Below, piece after piece: positions 30,360 through 39,131 of a stretch of DNA of 64,000 nucleotides; within the stretch, counting starts at the first letter, position 1; each line of letters opens with the position of its first letter. The translations under genes were made by a program, and so were the position numbers. Where the stretch lies: assembly GCA_001689515.1 (NCBI GenBank), contig LUJR01000040.1:1-64000 (forward strand), in the 5' to 3' direction. The stretch is from Bacteroidales bacterium M7 (GTDB lineage Bacteria > Bacteroidota > Bacteroidia > Bacteroidales > Muribaculaceae). The notes beneath the pieces are model-generated. The model saw only the letters and a list, made by a program, of their open reading frames with translations, was not told the DNA's origin and searched no databases.

Positions 30360-31241
30360 TTGGCTACAGAAAAACGCAGAGCCCTCGGGCGAGGCCTCGA
30401 CTCACTTATATCCATGGACGACGTGCCCGCAGCCGGCACATCTGCCATCAACGACATAGACCTCTCCCTCATCACCCCCAACCCCGACCAGCCACGCAGG
30501 GACTTCGATGAAGAATCAATTGCCGAGCTGGCAGCTTCAATCCGCGAACTGGGCATCATACAGCCGCTCTCCCTGCGCAAGACGGGACCGAATGCCTACC
30601 AGATCATAGCCGGCGAACGCCGCTACCGGGCGGCACGGCTTGCCGGGCTTCAGAAAGTGCCAGCCTACATCCGCACCGTGTCAGATACCGAACTGACCGA
30701 GATGGCTCTAATCGAGAACATACAGCGCGAGGACCTCAACCCTATAGAAATCGCCCTGACGCTGAGGAAGCTGATAGACCAGTATAAGCTCACCCAGGAG
30801 CGGCTGAGCGAACGCATAGGCATGAAGCGCACTACCATAGCCAACTTCATGCGCCTTATCAACCTCCCCGCCGAAGTCCAGCTCGGTCTTCGCGACAAGA
30901 AAATCGATGTAGGGCATGCCCGCGCCCTGCTCTCTGTGCCGACTCCTGCCGATCTGCTGGCTCTCTACAAACGCATCCTCAAGGAAGACCTGTCGGTAAG
31001 AAAAGTCGAAGCCATAGCCAAAGAACTGCAAAACGGCTCCCCAATGAAGAAGGACAAAGAAGCAACCCCTGCCAACCACGACTTCGACATACTGCGCGAC
31101 CATCTGTCAGCCCGTTTCAAGACACCTGTGCAGTTCACCATGGACCGACGCGGCCGCGGACGCATCACCATCCCGTTTAACAACGAAGAAGAGCTTGAGA
31201 GGCTGATGGCAAACATAGACCGCATCGGCGAAGATGCTTAG
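30360..31241 (+). CDS. parB: Chromosome partitioning protein ParB
   Basis: 293 residues from TTG 30,360 (xATEKRRALGRGLDSLISMD). The frame is open to 30,321, but that codon is inside the -7 promoter element. Typical ParB layout: N-terminal ALGRGLDSLI, CTPase/clamp motif GERRYRAARLAGLQ, ALIENIQREDLNPIE, HTH TQERLSERIGMKRTTIANFM, C-terminal dimer domain (GRGRITIPFNNEEELERLM). It precedes parA here, whereas parA-parB is the common order. No parS sequence was found in the window. Confidence 0.93.
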   Translation: MATEKRRALGRGLDSLISMDDVPAAGTSAINDIDLSLITPNPDQPRRDFDEESIAELAASIRELGIIQPLSLRKTGPNAYQIIAGERRYRAARLAGLQKVPAYIRTVSDTELTEMALIENIQREDLNPIEIALTLRKLIDQYKLTQERLSERIGMKRTTIANFMRLINLPAEVQLGLRDKKIDVGHARALLSVPTPADLLALYKRILKEDLSVRKVEAIAKELQNGSPMKKDKEATPANHDFDILRDHLSARFKTPVQFTMDRRGRGRITIPFNNEEELERLMANIDRIGEDA

Positions 31242-31367
31242 AGACAGTGTGATACAGGCTCACGAAAAGTTATCTACATTTACAGACGAATTTTAAGCCA
31301 TCAGCGCATACGAACGGACGATATTTGATTACTTTGCATCGCAAATCTCCTTAACATACAATATTAA

Positions 31368-32138
31368 ATGGGTAAAATCATTGCGATAGCCAACCAAAAA
31401 GGCGGTGTGGGCAAGACCACCACCACCATCAACCTTGCGGCATCACTTGCCAACGAGGGGAAAAAAGTGCTAATCATCGATGCCGACCCACAGGCAAACG
31501 CCACTTCGGGATACGGCATAGACCCGCGCTCGATGACATCGTCCATCTATGAATGCTTAGTGGACCAATACCCTCTCATGGGCAGCCAAGTCGCCACATG
31601 CGTGGACGGTCTTGACCTCGTAGGGTCACGCATCGATCTCGCCGGAGCCGAAGTGGAACTGATAGACAAGCCCGACCGCGAGACGGTCATGCGCCGCTTG
31701 CTCGCCCCTGCCCATGATGCCTATGATTACATACTGATCGACTGCTCGCCATCGCTGGGGCTCATCACAGTCAACGCACTGACAGCTGCAGACTCAGTGA
31801 TAATCCCCGTGCAAGCCGAATATTTCGCTCTTGAAGGCATCACCAAGCTCCTCAACACCATCCGCATCATAAAGTCAAAGCTCAACCCTTCGCTTGAAAT
31901 CGAAGGATTCCTTCTGACGATGTATGATGCGCGACTGCGCTTAGCCAACCAGATCTACGAGGAACTGAAAGGACACTTCGCCGACATGGTGTTTGACACC
32001 GTAATCCCCCGCAACATACGCCTGAGCGAAGCCCCTTCGCACGGGCTCCCCGCCCTGCTCTATGACCCTGCCAGCCGCGGAGCCACAAGCCACATCCAGC
32101 TCGCCAAGGAAATCATCGCCAAACACGGCGCACAGTAG
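31368..32138 (+). CDS. parA: ParA-family ATPase (Soj)
   Basis: 256 residues. Deviant Walker A KGGVGKTTT (about 11-19), IDADPQANATSG, Walker B YILIDCSPSLGLIT, and VDTVIPRNIRLSEAPSHGLP near the C-terminus. Chromosomal ParA of the Soj type drives origin segregation with ParB. It is 126 bp after parB; a weak TTACTTTG element at 31,329 may allow separate transcription. Confidence 0.95.
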   Translation: MGKIIAIANQKGGVGKTTTTINLAASLANEGKKVLIIDADPQANATSGYGIDPRSMTSSIYECLVDQYPLMGSQVATCVDGLDLVGSRIDLAGAEVELIDKPDRETVMRRLLAPAHDAYDYILIDCSPSLGLITVNALTAADSVIIPVQAEYFALEGITKLLNTIRIIKSKLNPSLEIEGFLLTMYDARLRLANQIYEELKGHFADMVFDTVIPRNIRLSEAPSHGLPALLYDPASRGATSHIQLAKEIIAKHGAQ

Positions 32139-32676
32139 GGACAGGGCTAATATCGGATCACGTAAGAGAATCCGCAAAATGGCAGTGTTGCAAAACCCCG
32201 AATCGTACAATGTTGTAGGGACATGCCATGGCATGTCTAATATGCAAGCACCTGAGCATCAGCTGACATGCCATGGCATGTCCCTACATCATACAGGTAG
32301 GATCACCGCAATTGACAGGTTCTGCAACACCCTCGAAACGGATGGATGGGAAATCCGGCGGTGTAACTGCCGGGGCAATCGCATGCATCAGCCCCGGCAG
32401 CTGACGCCGCCGGCATATGAGGGGGCATCATGCACCACAAGCTTCGCAAGTCTGACGACTTGCTTGCATGTGGCTACTGCTCCCGCCGCGGCTATGCCGC
32501 GCCTTTTCAAGCGAAATAATCTTAAACGGGGTCGCAGTCTCCTATTGAAAAAATATTTTTTCACAGCTGATTAAACCTTTTGACTAAACTTGTGTCAATA
32601 ATGGTGTTATTTTGATTGAAAAGCTATCAGCGGCAAGTGATAGCCGCCACTATTATTCCTGATCATCCGACACCAA
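32139..32676. other. Intergenic region with repeat R1 and hairpin
   Basis: This 538-bp region holds the 146-bp palindromic element R1 (32,185-32,330) and an 8-bp inverted repeat GCCGGGGC/GCCCCGGC (32,369-32,398), possibly ending parA transcription. Nothing gene-like is seen from 32,400 to 32,676. Confidence 0.65.
32185..32330. repeat. 146-bp palindromic repeat element R1
   Basis: Bounded by GTGTTGCAAAAC and GTTCTGCAACAC (imperfect terminal inverted repeats). Inside, two arms each hold GTAGGG (or its complement) next to the palindrome ACATGCCATGGCATGT, at 32,215-32,237 and 32,265-32,287. A copy of the same length lies at 49,348-49,493. Confidence 0.85.
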
Positions 32677-35478
32677 ATGACCAAGCCAACTCGACCCAAA
32701 AGGAATGCCGCCATGCGCCTGTTGCCTCTGTCGCTTCCTTTCGCGCTGCTGACACTTAGCGCATACGGAGCCGACATAACCGGATCGGTAACCGACAACC
32801 AGGGCGAACCTGTCATCAACGCCACCCTGCGCCTGCTGCGCCCCGACAGCACATTCATACGCGGCAAAGTGACCGATTTCGACGGCAAGTTTTCGTTTGC
32901 CGACGTCAATCCCGGCAAATATATCATCCAAGCCGACTACACCGGATTTGCACCCTATGACACCGATGTGCAGGTCGACTCGGCTGCACAACGCATTGAC
33001 CTCGGCACTCTCAGCCTCTCTGAGAAGTCGCTGATGCTCAGTCAGGTGGAAGTCGTGGCTGTCAAAACACAGGTCAAGGTCAAGGGTGACACCGTCGAGT
33101 ACAATGCCGACAGCTACCAGACCCGTCCTAACGCCGTAGTCGAGGATCTCATAAAGCGTCTGCCGGGCGTGGAAGTCGGTTCTGACGGCAAAATAACCGC
33201 CCACGGACGCGAAGTGACCAAGATATTGCTTGACGGCAAAGAGTTTTTTGGAGACGACCCCACGGTGGCATCCAAGAACCTGCCCGTCGACATCGTAGAC
33301 AAGCTCCAGATCGTAGAACGCAAGAGCGACCAGGCACGGCTTACAGGTGTGGATGACGGAGAGGACGAGACCGTCATCAACCTCAGCATCAAGAAAGGCA
33401 AGAACAACGGATGGACTGGCAACGTCGAGGGCGGTTACGGCACCGACAGCCGCTACAAAGGAGCTTTCACGCTCAACCGATTCTGGAACGGCAACCAGTT
33501 TACCATCCTCGGCAACGCCAACAACATCAATGACATAGGATTTAACGACGGCGGTGCGCGATGGCGCCGTCGCAGCGATGACAACGGCATCTCGGAGTCG
33601 CAGAGCCTCGGTTTCAACTTCAATGTCGGCAACAAGGAGATATTGCGCGTGGGCGGCAACGTATTCTACAGCCATGCCGACCGCAACTCCACAGAATTTA
33701 CCGACCGCCAGTATCTGACCGACGGAGGCGTCAGCGCGGCACGGATAGGAAGCCGCAACCACGACAACACCCACAATTTCCGCGCAGATTTCCGCATACT
33801 CTGGAAGCCTGACAGCCTCAACACACTTGAGGTGAGACCGCGCATAAACTATGGGCGTCAGAATTCTGCCGTCATGGATTCAACACTCAACCTCGGCGAT
33901 GCTTTAGCGCCCCTGAGCCGCAACTTCAATGACAACATCGAACACAACAACAACTTTGAGGTCGGAGCACGCGTGATATATTCTCACTCATTCGCCTCAA
34001 AGCGCGGACGTTCGCTCTCGGTGACGGCAAATGTCAACCACTCCAACCAACAGAGCCATAGCGACGACTACTCGCTGACGCGCCTGTTTATGGAAGAGGC
34101 AGCCTCAGCCACAGGCATCGACGAGGACGAGACCTATGACCAGCTCGGTAACGACCACGAGTGGAGCGACCGCCTGTCGGGACGCATCACATGGACCGAA
34201 CCTATAGGGCGCAAAGGCAACTTCCTGACCGCTGCCTATCAGGCTGAGTACCGATGGAACAACGCCGACCGACTGACTGATGTACTTGATACAGAGACGG
34301 GCATTTACTACCCTTCGGACAAACTCAGCAATCGCTTCCGCAACAATTATTTCAATCAGGACATACGTCTCGGCTTCAAACGCATCACTACGAAATACAG
34401 CTTGGATGCCGGAATCTCCCTTGTGCCCCAGAGCAGCACGAGCATCAACCTGCTTGACGATGCCCGGAGCATACCTACCCGCCATGTGCTCAACGTAGCG
34501 CCTTATCTGCGCTACCGACACAACTGGAGCAAGACACGATCGCTTCGCGTCAATTACTTCGGCAGATCGTCGCAGCCATCACTGACGCAACTTCAACCTG
34601 TAGCCGATGAGAGCGACCCCATGAACGTAATCGTGGGTAATCCGACCCTTGACCCGTCGTTCACACATGGCATGCGTATGCGCTTCCAGGACTACAACGC
34701 CGAGGCTCAGCGGTCCATTCTTGTGATGCTCATGGGTAATGTAGTGCAGAACAGTGTGGTTTCACGCACCTCCTTTGACGATGTGACAGGCGCACGGCGC
34801 ACAACCTACGAGAACGTCAATGGAGTGTGGAACCTACGCCTGATGAACATGCTCTCGCAGCCACTCGGAGCCTCAAAGCTGTGGCTGATGACAAGCCATG
34901 TCATGCTCAACTACGACCGCCAAATAGGCTTCAACAACGGATTGCGCAACGGAAGCGGGACTTTCCGCCTGAACATATCTCCCTCTATAGCATGGCGTCC
35001 CAAGGACATAGACCTTGAGCTGCGTCCCCGCTATTCGCTGCAACACACCACCAACTCCCTCCCTACCGTGGGCAACATGACCGTACACACCTACGGTGCC
35101 AACTTCAACGCATCATGGTATACTCCATGGGGCATCGTGCTCAACAGCGAACTGTCATATGAGGGCACCAAGGGCTACACCGCCGGCTTTGACGAAAACA
35201 CATGGATGTGGAACGCCTCGATAGGCTACCAGTTCCTCCGCAACAAAGCCGCGACACTTACCCTCAAGGGTTACGACATACTCGGTCAGCGCAGCAACGT
35301 GCAGCGCAATGTAACCGCCAACTATATCGACGACAGTCGCTTCAACACCCTGACCCGCTACGTGATGGTGACATTTGCCTACACCTTCAACAGTTTTGGC
35401 AAAGGCAACGAGCCCAAAGTCGACAATGACTTCCGCCGCGGACCGATGGGGCCTCCTCCGGGTCATGGGCGCCCGTGA
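32677..35478 (+). CDS. Outer membrane beta-barrel protein with carboxypeptidase-like N-domain
   Basis: 933 residues. Signal peptide (LPLSLPFALLTLSAYGADI). Residues about 33-110 form a CarboxypepD_reg-like domain (ITGSVTDNQGEPVINATLRL, GKFSFADVNPGKYII). A short plug-like part follows (DLIKRLPGVEVGSDGKITAH), then a long barrel with many aromatic-Gly strands, ending GPMGPPPGHGRP. It matches the outer membrane barrel family OMP_b-brl_3 of Bacteroidetes, whose substrates are unknown. No SusD-like partner is adjacent, so it is not a classical PUL transporter. Confidence 0.85.
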   Translation: MTKPTRPKRNAAMRLLPLSLPFALLTLSAYGADITGSVTDNQGEPVINATLRLLRPDSTFIRGKVTDFDGKFSFADVNPGKYIIQADYTGFAPYDTDVQVDSAAQRIDLGTLSLSEKSLMLSQVEVVAVKTQVKVKGDTVEYNADSYQTRPNAVVEDLIKRLPGVEVGSDGKITAHGREVTKILLDGKEFFGDDPTVASKNLPVDIVDKLQIVERKSDQARLTGVDDGEDETVINLSIKKGKNNGWTGNVEGGYGTDSRYKGAFTLNRFWNGNQFTILGNANNINDIGFNDGGARWRRRSDDNGISESQSLGFNFNVGNKEILRVGGNVFYSHADRNSTEFTDRQYLTDGGVSAARIGSRNHDNTHNFRADFRILWKPDSLNTLEVRPRINYGRQNSAVMDSTLNLGDALAPLSRNFNDNIEHNNNFEVGARVIYSHSFASKRGRSLSVTANVNHSNQQSHSDDYSLTRLFMEEAASATGIDEDETYDQLGNDHEWSDRLSGRITWTEPIGRKGNFLTAAYQAEYRWNNADRLTDVLDTETGIYYPSDKLSNRFRNNYFNQDIRLGFKRITTKYSLDAGISLVPQSSTSINLLDDARSIPTRHVLNVAPYLRYRHNWSKTRSLRVNYFGRSSQPSLTQLQPVADESDPMNVIVGNPTLDPSFTHGMRMRFQDYNAEAQRSILVMLMGNVVQNSVVSRTSFDDVTGARRTTYENVNGVWNLRLMNMLSQPLGASKLWLMTSHVMLNYDRQIGFNNGLRNGSGTFRLNISPSIAWRPKDIDLELRPRYSLQHTTNSLPTVGNMTVHTYGANFNASWYTPWGIVLNSELSYEGTKGYTAGFDENTWMWNASIGYQFLRNKAATLTLKGYDILGQRSNVQRNVTANYIDDSRFNTLTRYVMVTFAYTFNSFGKGNEPKVDNDFRRGPMGPPPGHGRP

Positions 35479-35524
35479 CAACGATAGTTGCAAGCCGTCA
35501 AAAAAGTTTAAAAGGGTCTGTCAA

Positions 35525-35557
35525 TCTTGCACATACTGAGATTATTGGCTACTTTTG
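35525..35557 (+). promoter_or_regulatory. Promoter upstream of DUF5683-mltD
   Basis: CTTG (35,525-35,528) and TACTTTTG (35,550-35,557) with 21 bp between. Downstream genes start at 35,620 or 35,671. Confidence 0.65.
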
Positions 35558-35619
35558 CCATAGTGTAGCCTGCCAAAACAGGCAGCCACACCATAATCAG
35601 GCTTCCGATTTCGGTTATT

Positions 35620-36444
35620 TTGGAAATGGACATTTCGGCTCACGGCTTCAAACATATATCGTCACGTTTTATGGCAATGGCTCTGATGCTTCTGCTTGCG
35701 GTTACGCAGGCTGTCGCAGCATGGGCTGACGATAACGACAAGCCAGCCGGACGAAAGCCAGCCGGACGCACATCCCATCGCGAATCACCGGTGCGCGCCC
35801 TACCCGACTCTTTGCAGGTAGGCATCGTGTTGCCGCAGGACATCGAAAACGACAGTCTGACCGACGGACTGCCGGTGCTCGGTCCGGAGCTTGTGCTTGC
35901 AGCCCCCGCCGATGAAGCCGGCTGGGACGCGGATGCCGCCGGAGTCAAGGTGTTCAACCCCGACCCCACACGTGCGGTATGGCTCAGCGTATTGTGTCCC
36001 GGACTCGGACAGATCTACAACCGCCGCTTCTGGAAGCTCCCTATCATCGTCGGCGGCTTCATGGGACTCGGCTACGGCACTGCGTGGAACAACAAGATGC
36101 TCCGCGACTATACCCGGGCGTACGTGGATCTTGTGGACAACGACCCGTCATCGCAGAGCTACCTTGACTTCCTTGCCAAAGGGACCACCCTCGATGACTA
36201 CAACACTGCCGACCTGCAACGCATATTTGACAGCCGTCGCAAGATGTACCGCCGCAACCGCGACCTCTGCATCATATCGATGGTAGGCGTATATCTACTC
36301 GCAATAGTCGATGCCTATGTCGATGCATCCCTCTCCCACTTCGACATCACCCCCGACCTCTCCATGGATGTAGCCCCCGCGGTCATACCCGACGCACGTG
36401 CCACATTCCCAGGCGTAGGCATGCAGTGGGCATTGAATTTTTAA
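35620..36444 (+). CDS. DUF5683 family membrane protein
   Basis: 274 residues from ATG 35,620; an internal ATG at 35,671 would start directly at the signal sequence (MAMALMLLLAVTQAVAAWA) and is a good alternative. DUF5683 core: AVWLSVLCPGLGQIYNRRFW (about 120-139), then KLPIIVGGFMGLGYGTAW and a later membrane helix (CIISMVGVYLLAIVDAYVDA). Function unknown; in Bacteroidales it lies between parAB and the MltD gene. Here the barrel gene separates it from parA. Confidence 0.85.
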   Translation: MEMDISAHGFKHISSRFMAMALMLLLAVTQAVAAWADDNDKPAGRKPAGRTSHRESPVRALPDSLQVGIVLPQDIENDSLTDGLPVLGPELVLAAPADEAGWDADAAGVKVFNPDPTRAVWLSVLCPGLGQIYNRRFWKLPIIVGGFMGLGYGTAWNNKMLRDYTRAYVDLVDNDPSSQSYLDFLAKGTTLDDYNTADLQRIFDSRRKMYRRNRDLCIISMVGVYLLAIVDAYVDASLSHFDITPDLSMDVAPAVIPDARATFPGVGMQWALNF

Positions 36445-36474
36445 TATAACGCACATCTCTCTTTATATTAGTTC

Positions 36475-38376
36475 ATGATGAAAAATCGCATATCAGCTTT
36501 TCTAATATCCCTCTCCGCAGCGGCATACGCGATTGCCGCCCCGTCAATCCTTGACATCAAGCACTCCATCACCGATGACAACATCATCCCGCCCGAAAGC
36601 TTTGAGACCAAGTGTCGCGAGCTTGAAGAGAGCTTCTACCTCCGCAACTATGCCAAGGGTGCGTCCAGCGACGAGATGCCGCAGAAGCTCGGCACCCCCC
36701 AGGAATACGAAGAGAGACTGAGCAAACTCCCCGCCGAGATAGAAATGCCATACAACTCGGTGGTAGGCAAATACATAGACATGTACGTGGGCAAGCGTCG
36801 CGGCATGGTGAGCGACATGCTCGCCCTCCACAACTACTATGGCAACATCTTCCTTGAGGAGCTGGAGAAGCAGGGTATGCCCACCGAACTGCAATACCTC
36901 CCTGTCATAGAGAGCGCGCTGAAACCTAATGCTGTCAGCCGCGTGGGGGCTACAGGTCTGTGGCAGTTCATGCCAGCCACCGCCAAAGGACTGGGCATGG
37001 AAGTCAACTCGCTCGTAGACGAGCGCCGCGACCCGCGCATATCGTCACGCAACGCTGCCAAGTACCTCAAACAGCTCTATAACATCTACGGCGACTGGTC
37101 ACTCGCAATCGCTGCATACAACTGCGGTCCAGGCAACGTCAACAAGGCTCTGCGTCGTGCTGGCGGAGGCAAAAAGGACTTTTGGGAAATCTACCGTTTC
37201 CTTCCTGCCGAGACCCGCGGCTACGTACCTGCTTTCATCGCCGCCAACTATGCGATGAACTACTACAAGGAGCACAACATACAGCCACGCGTGGTGAGCC
37301 ACCAGCTCGTGACCGACACCATCAAGGTCAACAAACGTGTGCACTTCAACCAGATAGCGCAGGTACTTAACATCCCCATCGATGAAATCAGGATGCTCAA
37401 CCCGCAGTATCGCAAGGATGTGATCCCCGGTGACATCAAGCCCTACACCCTTGTGCTCCCATCTCAGCAGGTGCTCAGCTACGTCATGAGCGAGCCTCAG
37501 ATTCTCGCCTATGACGAAGACATCTACCGCCGTCGCACATATGTAGAACCCCGCACAGCCGAAGACGGCAGCGAGGGTCTCGAATACATCGATCCGGGAG
37601 CTGAGCAGCCCGACATGGCACAGAGTCTCAACGCCACCCACAATCTCGACCTTGTACAGAGCTTCACAGACCGCCCAGTCCAGAAGACGCATGTGGTGAC
37701 ACGCGGTGAAAATCTGCGCGACATAGCCCGGCAATACGGAGTCAGCGCCACCGACATCAAGCGTTGGAACAACTTGCGCCGCGGCAAAGTGAAAGAGGGC
37801 GACAAGCTCGTCATAGAGACATACGAGGCTGACATGACTGCCATCCCGTCACGAAGCCAGCTCGATACCGAAGCATTAATGGCAAGCCGCACCCCTGTCC
37901 CGGCACCTCACCGCCGTACGATGGAAACAGTTCCTCAGGTCCCAGCTCCGGCTCCGAAGCAGGAATCAACAGTCACCATAGTCCCGGCAGCCCCTGCGGA
38001 ACAGACCACCACAGCCAACGAAACCACACCAAGTGTGCCACAACGCAGGGTGTATGGCTCATCAGAGCGCACCACCACAGCGCCTGCAACATCTGCCACA
38101 TCAGAGAAGCCTAAAGCCTCTGAAAAAGCTGCCAACCAGCAGGTCTCAGCATCAAACAAGAACGCCAAGAATAAAACTGACAAGGCTTCAAATTCAAAGA
38201 CAAAGAAAAACGCCAAAAAGACAACCAAGCCCAAGACTTATACCGTCAAATCAGGCGACAGCCTCGAACGCATAGCCAAGCGCAACGGCACCACAGTCAA
38301 AGCATTGCAGCGCGCCAACGGCATCAAAGGCAGCAGCATCCGCCCCGGACAGAAGCTCACCATCCCCAAGAAATAA
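36475..38376 (+). CDS. mltD: Membrane-bound lytic transglycosylase D with LysM domains
   Basis: 633 residues with signal peptide (ISAFLISLSAAAYAIAAP). The SLT domain has catalytic Glu in LPVIESALKPNAVSRVGATG (about 142-161), WQFMPATAKGLG and AIAAYNCGPGNVNKAL. LysM domains: VVTRGENLRDIARQYGVSAT (about 403) and TYTVKSGDSLERIAKRNGTT near the end, separated by a long Pro/Ala/Lys-rich linker. It cleaves peptidoglycan to anhydromuropeptides. Starts 30 bp after DUF5683. Confidence 0.93.
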   Translation: MMKNRISAFLISLSAAAYAIAAPSILDIKHSITDDNIIPPESFETKCRELEESFYLRNYAKGASSDEMPQKLGTPQEYEERLSKLPAEIEMPYNSVVGKYIDMYVGKRRGMVSDMLALHNYYGNIFLEELEKQGMPTELQYLPVIESALKPNAVSRVGATGLWQFMPATAKGLGMEVNSLVDERRDPRISSRNAAKYLKQLYNIYGDWSLAIAAYNCGPGNVNKALRRAGGGKKDFWEIYRFLPAETRGYVPAFIAANYAMNYYKEHNIQPRVVSHQLVTDTIKVNKRVHFNQIAQVLNIPIDEIRMLNPQYRKDVIPGDIKPYTLVLPSQQVLSYVMSEPQILAYDEDIYRRRTYVEPRTAEDGSEGLEYIDPGAEQPDMAQSLNATHNLDLVQSFTDRPVQKTHVVTRGENLRDIARQYGVSATDIKRWNNLRRGKVKEGDKLVIETYEADMTAIPSRSQLDTEALMASRTPVPAPHRRTMETVPQVPAPAPKQESTVTIVPAAPAEQTTTANETTPSVPQRRVYGSSERTTTAPATSATSEKPKASEKAANQQVSASNKNAKNKTDKASNSKTKKNAKKTTKPKTYTVKSGDSLERIAKRNGTTVKALQRANGIKGSSIRPGQKLTIPKK

Positions 38377-38450
38377 CATACAATCCGTCCACACCATAAA
38401 ACGCGAGAGGACGCCCCGCAATGCTGTTCACTTAATGCTTTACCCTTCTT

Positions 38451-38527
38451 GTAGGGACGCAACGTGCCGCGTCATCAAACGCACTACACATCGCCTGGTA
38501 TGATGACGCGGCACGCCGCGTCCCTAC
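38451..38527. repeat. Palindromic repeat R2, CGCGGC-type core
   Basis: Left arm 38,451-38,476 (GTAGGGACGCAACGTGCCGC...) and right arm 38,502-38,527 (ending ACGCCGCGTCCCTAC) are inverted copies of each other. Same GTAGGG/CCCTAC frame as R1 but a different core palindrome (ACGCGGCACGCCGCGT). Its right arm is matched by the half-copy at 49,526-49,551. Confidence 0.8.
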
Positions 38528-38576
38528 GTCCCTGTTGATTTCCGCTTTAAGCAGCATGGATGTCCCATCCCTACGT

Positions 38577-39131
38577 TTATATACTTTCAGACATGAAATC
38601 AATGTCGGCGAGGATGTTATCGGCGGCATTAAATGTGGCAGGGTCTTGACGGACGGCTTCACGTTCGGCGATAGACTTTGCCATAGGGAGATTTTCACGA
38701 ACCACTCGTGCAAGCAACCTCATCATGGCATACCTGCGGTTGAGCGACTCTGCACCATCAAGACGGGCTATCATATCCCAGACATCTGGGCGGTGACGCA
38801 GTGCATTAAATGTCAGGGAATCTATGGCTTCAAGCGTCGGAGCTTCATCAATGAGGGCAATCGCCTCATCAACGCTGATGTCGGCATATGGCAGCAGCAT
38901 CGGAGCGATAATGACACTTTCTCGTGTAGCAGTATCATGCCACAACGCATCAAACAGAGACTTGTCTCGCTCATACCGCTCGGCGATTTCTCGCAATTGC
39001 GGCATGTTAAGACCCCAGATTATACGGTGCGGCAGCCCCGCTGCTTTCATGGAGTCGGACACGATGCCGTTTTTCATCAGCATGAATTGTTGCTTTATAT
39101 CATTGAAATCATTCTGTACGGATTCGTTCAT
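38577..39131 (-). CDS. AlkD-like HEAT-repeat DNA alkylation repair protein
   Basis: 184 residues, shorter than typical AlkD (about 230). HEAT-like helices include LREIAERYERDKSLFDALWH and TRESVIIAPMLLPYADISVD, a pattern of the bacterial DNA alkylation repair glycosylase family. A catalytic Asp in the family lies in an early helix; I cannot place it safely. ATGA-coupled to the flippase gene upstream. Shortness leaves its activity uncertain. Confidence 0.65.
   Translation of the reverse strand: MNESVQNDFNDIKQQFMLMKNGIVSDSMKAAGLPHRIIWGLNMPQLREIAERYERDKSLFDALWHDTATRESVIIAPMLLPYADISVDEAIALIDEAPTLEAIDSLTFNALRHRPDVWDMIARLDGAESLNRRYAMMRLLARVVRENLPMAKSIAEREAVRQDPATFNAADNILADIDFMSESI

Noticed and set aside
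35475..35729. Frame beginning MTTIVASRQKS as a gene
   Set aside because: It crosses the promoter at 35,525-35,557 and overlaps the DUF5683 gene in another frame.
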